A stretch of DNA of 18,844 nt, taken from contig JAEWEF010000039.1 of assembly GCA_023389595.1 (NCBI GenBank), positions 1 through 18,844 on the forward strand. Direction: 5' to 3'. The notes under the pieces were generated by a model. The model saw nothing but the letters and a program-made list of their open reading frames with translations, ran no database searches and had not been told where the DNA came from. The stretch is from Fusobacteriota bacterium (GTDB lineage Bacteria > Fusobacteriota > Fusobacteriia > Fusobacteriales > Fusobacteriaceae). The position numbers and the translations under genes are program-made. Below, piece by piece: positions 15,020 to 18,844 of this stretch (position 1 is the first letter of the stretch; each line of letters opens with the position of its first letter).

Positions 15020-15355
15020 TTATTCTTTCTCAGCTACACCAACTATAACATGAGCTGTAGGTTTTCTAATTATATCTGCTCTTCCCTGTGCTCTTGGCAT
15101 AACTCTTTTAAGAACTGGTCCTTGATTTACCATAATAGTCGAAACAAACAATTTGTCTTCGTCCATTTTGAAATTATTTGTTGCGTTAGCAACTGCTGAC
15201 GCCAATGTTTTCTTAATAACTCTGGCTGCTTTTTTATTTGTAAACTCTAGAATATCTAATGCTTCTAGTGCTGATTTTCCTCTCACTAAGTCTGCTACCA
15301 ATCTAGCTTTTCTTGGAGATAATCTTACGAATCTAGTTATTGCTCTAGCTTCCAC
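15020..15355 (-). CDS. rplV: 50S ribosomal protein L22
   Basis: 111 residues, normal. L22 spans the 50S and lines the exit tunnel with its long beta-hairpin (KRVMPRAQGRADIIRKPTAH), the site of macrolide-resistance changes; no deletion or insertion is seen in it. RLSPRKARLVADLVRGKSA opens the protein. The start codon is GTG at 15355 behind AAGGAGG. It follows rpsS by 38 bases. Confidence 0.98.
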   Translation of the reverse strand: MEARAITRFVRLSPRKARLVADLVRGKSALEALDILEFTNKKAARVIKKTLASAVANATNNFKMDEDKLFVSTIMVNQGPVLKRVMPRAQGRADIIRKPTAHVIVGVAEKE

Positions 15356-15393
15356 TAGTCCAACCTCCTTTAACTAATACTTTATATTATCGA

Positions 15394-15669
15394 TTATTTT
15401 TTCTTTTTATCTACACCATGTCCATGATATGTTCTTGTAGGAGCAAATTCTCCTAATTTATGTCCGACCATTTGTTCTGTAACATGAACTGGTATATGTT
15501 TTTTACCGTTATATACTCCAAATGTAAGCCCTATAAAATTTGGAAATATTGTAGATCTTCTTGACCAAGTTTTAATTACTGCCTTAGTGTTTCCTTCGGC
15601 AACTGCCGCTTCAACTTTTGACATTAAATGATGGTCACAGAAAGGTCCTTTTTTAAGTGATCTTGCCAT
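15394..15669 (-). CDS. rpsS: 30S ribosomal protein S19
   Basis: 91 residues. S19 sits in the 30S head near the A-site finger and binds with S13. MARSLKKGPFCDHHLMSKVE, TWSRRSTIFPNFIGLTFGVY, and HKLGEFAPTRTYHGHG near the end are nearly invariant in bacteria. ATG at 15669 with AGGAGG upstream, 17 bases after rplB. Confidence 0.98.
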   Translation of the reverse strand: MARSLKKGPFCDHHLMSKVEAAVAEGNTKAVIKTWSRRSTIFPNFIGLTFGVYNGKKHIPVHVTEQMVGHKLGEFAPTRTYHGHGVDKKKK

Positions 15670-15686
15670 TACTTATTAGCCTCCTT

Positions 15687-16517
15687 TTACTTTTCGTTTC
15701 TTCTTCTTACGATAAATTTGTCAGATGTCTTATTTCTTCTAGTTTTGACACCAAGTGCTGGTTTACCCCAAGGTGTAAGAGGTGATTTTCTTCCTGCTGG
15801 AGCTTTACCTTCTCCTCCTCCGTGTGGGTGATCAACTGGGTTCATCGCACTACCTCTAACATGAGGTCTTCTTCCCATATGTCTATTTCTTCCAGCTTTA
15901 CCTATGCTAACAAGCCCGTGTTCAGAATTTCCAACTTCTCCTATTGTAGCCATACATTCACCATGTATTAGTCTTAATTCTCCAGATGGTAATTCTACGT
16001 GACAGTAAGTTCCCTCTTTTGCAACTAATCTTGCTGCAGTTCCGGCAGATCTTACTAATTGTCCACCTTTACCTCTTTGTAATTCTATGTTGTGTATTTG
16101 TACCCCTACTGGCATATCTTTTAATTTAAGAGCGTTTCCAACTTTTATTTCTGCATTTGCTCCAGCTACAAGCATATCGCCTTTTTTAAGTCCTTTAGGA
16201 GCAAGTATATATCTTTTTTCTCCATCTACATAGAATAATAAAGCTATATTAGCTGATCTATTAGGATCATATTCTATAGTAGCCACTCTTGCAGGTACAT
16301 CTAATTTATTTCTTTTGAAATCTATAATTCTGTATAATCTTTTGTGTCCTTTTTGTCTATTTCTACAAGTTCTGTGCCCGTAATTATCTCTACCATACGC
16401 TGATTTTAGAGGTACAGTTAAAGATTTTTCAGGTCTTACTTTATCTAACCAATCATTTACTAATCTAGACATATGTCTTGTTCCATTAGTAATAGGTTTC
16501 ATTTTTCTTATTGCCAT
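15687..16517 (-). CDS. rplB: 50S ribosomal protein L2
   Basis: 276 residues, normal. L2 is needed for subunit joining and lies close to the peptidyl transferase centre. The key block NPVDHPHGGGEGKAP is intact, and H230 corresponds to the functionally important His229 of E. coli. RIIDFKRNKLDVPARVATIE and GRRPHVRGSAMNP are also conserved. ATG at 16517 with GGAGG upstream, 43 bases after rplW. Confidence 0.98.
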   Translation of the reverse strand: MAIRKMKPITNGTRHMSRLVNDWLDKVRPEKSLTVPLKSAYGRDNYGHRTCRNRQKGHKRLYRIIDFKRNKLDVPARVATIEYDPNRSANIALLFYVDGEKRYILAPKGLKKGDMLVAGANAEIKVGNALKLKDMPVGVQIHNIELQRGKGGQLVRSAGTAARLVAKEGTYCHVELPSGELRLIHGECMATIGEVGNSEHGLVSIGKAGRNRHMGRRPHVRGSAMNPVDHPHGGGEGKAPAGRKSPLTPWGKPALGVKTRRNKTSDKFIVRRRNEK

Positions 16518-16560
16518 TTCTATTTAACCTCCATTAGACCTATAATTTTCTTTAGCCTTT

Positions 16561-16848
16561 TTAAACTTCTGTGAAGTAAGTTATTGAATTATCTTTTGCT
16601 AATTTTACTATTGCTTTTTTCTTAGCTTGAGTTTTATAAAATCTCATTCCGTGTCTTTTTGTAATAGGCTTGCTATTCATAGTAGAAACTGATTCAACTT
16701 TTACATTAAATATAGTTTCTATAGCCTTTTTTATTTCTATTTTGTTTGCCTTTGGATGTACTTCGAAAGTATATTTGTTATATTCTCTTCTTAAAGCTTC
16801 TGACTTCTCAGTAACAACAGGCTTTTTAATAATATCATATACAGTCAT
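16561..16848 (-). CDS. rplW: 50S ribosomal protein L23
   Basis: 95 residues. L23 sits at the tunnel exit and is the docking point for trigger factor and SRP. KKPVVTEKSEALRREYNKYT, EVHPKANKIEIKKAIE and MNSKPITKRHGMRFYKTQAK are recognisable. The ATG at 16848 lies 2 bases past the rplD stop. Its AGGAGG is formed by the last codons of rplD, which ties the translation of the two genes together. Confidence 0.97.
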   Translation of the reverse strand: MTVYDIIKKPVVTEKSEALRREYNKYTFEVHPKANKIEIKKAIETIFNVKVESVSTMNSKPITKRHGMRFYKTQAKKKAIVKLAKDNSITYFTEV

Positions 16849-16850
16849 TA

Positions 16851-17480
16851 TTATAGTACCTCCTCTAATGTTGTTAAAGCTTCTTTAGTGATAATAACTT
16901 TTTCTTGTTTTAATAGCCAGTAAACTCCAATTTCATTTGGTTGTAATACAACTGCATTTTCTAAGTTTCTAGCTGATAAATATAAGTTGAAATCATCAAG
17001 CGAAGCTAAATCGTTTACTACGAATAATTGTTTTTGTTTAGCGTCTATTTTATTAACTAAGTTAACAATTGTTTTTGTTTTTGGTTCAGAAATAATTCCA
17101 TCAAGAACTACAACTTCTCCGTTAGCAACTTTTGCAGAAAGTGCTGATCTCAATGCAAGATTTCTAACTTTTTTATTTATTTTCTTTTCAAAAGATCTTG
17201 GGTGAGGTCCAAAAGTAACTCCTCCACCAACCATGTGAGGTGCTCTTATTGTTCCTTGTCTTGCTCTACCAGTTCCTTTTTGTTTGAAAGGTTTTCTTCC
17301 TCCCCCTCTTACCATTGCTCTTGTCTTAGTAGAAGCTGTCCCTTGTCTTGCAGCAGCTAATTCTGCAGTTAGTACTTCGTGTAGCACAACTTTATTCGGT
17401 TCAATTCCAAATACCGCATCATTAACTTCAACAGTTCCAGTTTGATCTCCTGCTAAGTTATATATATTTAAAACTGCCAT
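16851..17480 (-). CDS. rplD: 50S ribosomal protein L4
   Basis: 209 residues. L4 reaches into the exit tunnel with an extended loop, here GGGRKPFKQKGTGRARQGT followed by HMVGGGVTFGPHPRSF, a region where macrolide resistance arises; the loop looks intact. In E. coli L4 also represses its own operon by binding the S10 leader. The leader upstream of rpsJ here is only about 50 bases, too short for the E. coli-type structure. ATG at 17480 with AGGAGG, 21 bases after rplC. Confidence 0.97.
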   Translation of the reverse strand: MAVLNIYNLAGDQTGTVEVNDAVFGIEPNKVVLHEVLTAELAAARQGTASTKTRAMVRGGGRKPFKQKGTGRARQGTIRAPHMVGGGVTFGPHPRSFEKKINKKVRNLALRSALSAKVANGEVVVLDGIISEPKTKTIVNLVNKIDAKQKQLFVVNDLASLDDFNLYLSARNLENAVVLQPNEIGVYWLLKQEKVIITKEALTTLEEVL

Positions 17481-17501
17481 TATTTTCCTCCTTACACTTT
17501 A

Positions 17502-18137
17502 CTAACCTATCACTTTTTTAACTGCCGGTTTTATAACTACATAACTATTTTTTGATCCAGGAATTGCTCCCTTAACCAATAATAGATTGTTTTCAGCATC
17601 AACTTTAAGTACTTTTAAATTTTGTACTGTAACTTGTGAATTCCCGTGTTGACCAGCCATTCTTTTTCCTTTTAATACTTTTCCAGGCCAAGATGACATA
17701 CCTATAGATCCACCAAGTCTGTGGTTTCTTGAAACACCGTGACTGGCTCTGTTTCCACCAAATCCGTGTCTTTTCATAACACCTGATGTTCCTTTACCTT
17801 TTGATGTTCCAGTAACGTCTACATATTCTACTCCAGACAAAACATCAACTTTAATTTCTTGTCCTAATTCGTATCCATCAACTGATTCAACCTTCATTTC
17901 TCTAACAAATCTTTGAGGTTTTACACCAGCTTTTGTGAATATTCCCATTAGCGGTTTCGTAGTATTTTTTTCTCTTTTTTCATCGAATCCTAATTGTATT
18001 GCTGTGTAACCTTCTTTTTCTTCAGTCTTTTTTTGAAGAACATAGTTAGGTCCAGCTTCAACAACTGTTACCGGGATAAATTTCCCATCTTCAAAGATTT
18101 GTGTCATCCCTATTTTCTTTCCTAAAATTCCTGACAT
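17502..18137 (-). CDS. rplC: 50S ribosomal protein L3
   Basis: 211 residues. L3 starts 50S assembly and its central loop reaches the peptidyl transferase centre. ILGKKIGMTQIFEDGKFIPV, KRHGFGGNRASHGVSRNHR and GKRMAGQHGNSQVTVQNLKV identify it. The glutamine methylated by PrmB in E. coli (SIGQ) is a methionine here (SIGMSSWPGKV). ATG at 18137, preceded by GGAGG at 18144-18148. It follows rpsJ by 142 bases, unusually far. Confidence 0.98.
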   Translation of the reverse strand: MSGILGKKIGMTQIFEDGKFIPVTVVEAGPNYVLQKKTEEKEGYTAIQLGFDEKREKNTTKPLMGIFTKAGVKPQRFVREMKVESVDGYELGQEIKVDVLSGVEYVDVTGTSKGKGTSGVMKRHGFGGNRASHGVSRNHRLGGSIGMSSWPGKVLKGKRMAGQHGNSQVTVQNLKVLKVDAENNLLLVKGAIPGSKNSYVVIKPAVKKVIG

Positions 18138-18164
18138 TTTTAACCTCCATCAAATAATATATCG

Positions 18165-18255
18165 GTTGATACAACTGTTCCTTGTGTGTCTATCTGTTAA
18201 AGATAAAAAAAAGTATCAACTTGTACTATTCTGTAAGTATGATGCAAAGCATCAT
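18165..18255 (-). promoter_or_regulatory. Possible RNA regulatory element in the rpsJ-rplC spacer
   Basis: In the minus direction I see, in order: a 7-bp hairpin ATGATGC-TTT-GCATCAT (18255-18239); AGTA...TACT closing an 8-base loop, followed by eight Ts (18227-18205); and GTTGTATCAAC (18175-18165), itself a small hairpin. GTTGATAC at 18220-18213 is perfectly complementary to GTATCAAC at 18172-18165. So this segment can pair long-range or let the weak T-run hairpin form, as in attenuators. No promoter of quality is visible for rplC. Whether it functions is inference. Confidence 0.35.
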
Positions 18256-18279
18256 CTCCCATAATAACAGAAATAAAAA

Positions 18280-18591
18280 TTATGATTGTTTAATTTCTAT
18301 TCCTACACCAGCCGGTAAGTTAACTGCTGTTAACGAAGCTATGACTTTTTCTGTAGAATTTAACAATTCTATCATTCTTCTGTGAACTCTCATTTCAAAT
18401 TGTTCTCTTGAATCTTTATTAACGTGAACTGATCTTAATACTGTGTACTTTTTGATTTTAGTTGGCAATGGAATAGGTCCTACTATTTCAGCACCAGACT
18501 TTTTAACAACTTCAGATATTTTTTTAGAAGTTTGGTCAAGTAGAGCATGATCGTACGCTTTTAAGTAAATTCTGATTGAGTTAGAAGCCAT
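18280..18591 (-). CDS. rpsJ: 30S ribosomal protein S10 (NusE)
   Basis: 103 residues, the family's usual length. S10 lies in the 30S head and also pairs with NusB and NusG in transcription antitermination and coupling. IRIYLKAYDHALLDQ, the loop GPIPLPTKIKKYTVLRS and HVNKDSREQFEMRVHRR are diagnostic. A GTG four codons upstream (18603) is in frame but overlaps the AGGAGG itself. The ATG at 18591, giving MASNSIRIYL, is the correct start, about 11 bases after the site. First gene of the operon. Confidence 0.97.
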   Translation of the reverse strand: MASNSIRIYLKAYDHALLDQTSKKISEVVKKSGAEIVGPIPLPTKIKKYTVLRSVHVNKDSREQFEMRVHRRMIELLNSTEKVIASLTAVNLPAGVGIEIKQS

Positions 18592-18603
18592 GAAAAATTG
18601 CAC

Positions 18604-18755
18604 CTCCTTAAAATATTTTTTTGCAATATTTGCTTTAGACTTTTAAAAGTATATCATATTTTTTATAAAAAAAAAAGTGTTTTTTTGCTTATTTATAAAA
18701 TTTTTTTAATTTTTTAAGTATTGTTTTTTAATTTGCTTTTTTGAAAATTTATTTT
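18604..18755 (-). other. AT-rich upstream region of the S10 operon
   Basis: About 150 bases made almost entirely of A- and T-tracts on either strand lie between rpsJ and the possible reading frame at the right edge. Several A6-A7 tracts (minus strand) lie upstream of the promoter, for example at 18680-18686, 18701-18707, 18710-18715, 18724-18729 and 18737-18742. They could act as an UP element. Their centre spacing (about 21, 8, 14 and 13 bases) is not regularly helical. No GC-containing hairpin is seen. Confidence 0.5.
18648..18656 (-). promoter_or_regulatory. Extended -10 promoter of the S10-spc operon
   Basis: TGATATACT on the minus strand (TG at -15/-14, -10 box TATACT at 18653-18648) is a good extended -10 element. 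The -35 position 17 bases upstream is only a T-run within AC plus Ts. Transcription would start near 18641, leaving a leader of about 50 bases to the rpsJ ATG with AGGAGG at 18603-18608. Confidence 0.55.
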
Positions 18756-18844
18756 TTAATTTTTTTCTTGAGATGTTTCTTTAAAATCTGTTATCGAAAG
18801 TTGATTATGATAGATAATATTTGATGCTGTCCCTATCTCGCGGG
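18756..18844 (-). CDS. Possible 3' end of a gene cut by the window edge
   Basis: On the minus strand one frame is open from the window edge for 28 codons to a TAA at 18756-18758. It begins REIGTASNIIYHNQLS and ends KETSQEKN. The base composition at 18780-18844 is clearly richer in G and C than the neighbouring intergenic DNA, which suggests coding sequence. I do not recognise the protein. A frame of this length could also be chance. Confidence 0.25.
   Translation of the reverse strand, partial: REIGTASNIIYHNQLSITDFKETSQEKN

Noticed and set aside
18800..18844. Possible tRNA fragment at the right edge (CGCGGG string)
   Set aside because: No D-arm, anticodon arm or T-arm can be built from the visible bases in either direction.
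1..18844. CRISPR arrays, insertion sequences and phage genes
   Set aside because: I saw no regularly spaced repeats, no transposase or integrase coding region, and no inverted repeat ends flanking a gene.

Overview
This is an AT-rich, gene-dense bacterial window. It looks like a chromosomal segment from the Fusobacteriota, family and genus not resolved. The support is very low GC with AGA-dominated arginine codons, strong AGGAGG ribosome binding sites, frequent GTG and TTG starts, and a long zinc-free form of ribosomal protein S14 inside the spc gene cluster. Most low-GC Firmicutes carry a short zinc-binding S14 there instead. The assignment rests on my reading of protein sequences and has not been checked by a search.

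Left part (1-4457). The window opens inside a plus-strand 5'-nucleotidase of the UshA/NadN type, which ends at 1383 on a hairpin shared with the convergent gene. On the minus strand follow truA (tRNA pseudouridine synthase) and a GNAT acetyltransferase, coupled head to tail. A plus-strand lipoprotein with RsiV/PdaC-like (DUF4163/DUF3298) sequence diverges from truA, with a near-consensus promoter between them. It converges on a DHH-family phosphoesterase.

Middle part (4470-7894). The minus strand reads malK-type ABC ATPase, then an OatA-like integral membrane O-acetyltransferase with a C-terminal SGNH domain, then the DHH phosphoesterase. These three probably form one transcription unit. Upstream of malK lies a 314-base gene-free stretch. 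It holds the terminator of the ribosomal operon and a second hairpin-terminator module that may be a small RNA or attenuator leader.

Right part (7895-18591). One long minus-strand S10-spc operon encodes S10, L3, L4, L23, L2, S19, L22, S3, L16, L29, S17, L14, L24, L5, S14, S8, L6, L18, S5, L30, L15 and SecY. It ends on a terminator straight after secY, so adk, map, infA, rpmJ and the alpha-operon genes are absent from this position. Eight of the 22 genes start with GTG or TTG. The rpsJ-rplC gap, at 142 bases, is far longer than any other and contains complementary segments that could form alternative RNA structures. An extended -10 promoter lies upstream of rpsJ. At the right edge a minus-strand reading frame of 28 codons may be the end of the next gene.

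I found no CRISPR array, tRNA, rRNA or clear insertion sequence. The ribosomal block is ordinary in content. The less ordinary parts are the malK upstream RNA-like module, the rpsJ-rplC spacer, and the pairing of an OatA-like enzyme with a nearby RsiV-like lipoprotein, both of which could relate to lysozyme.
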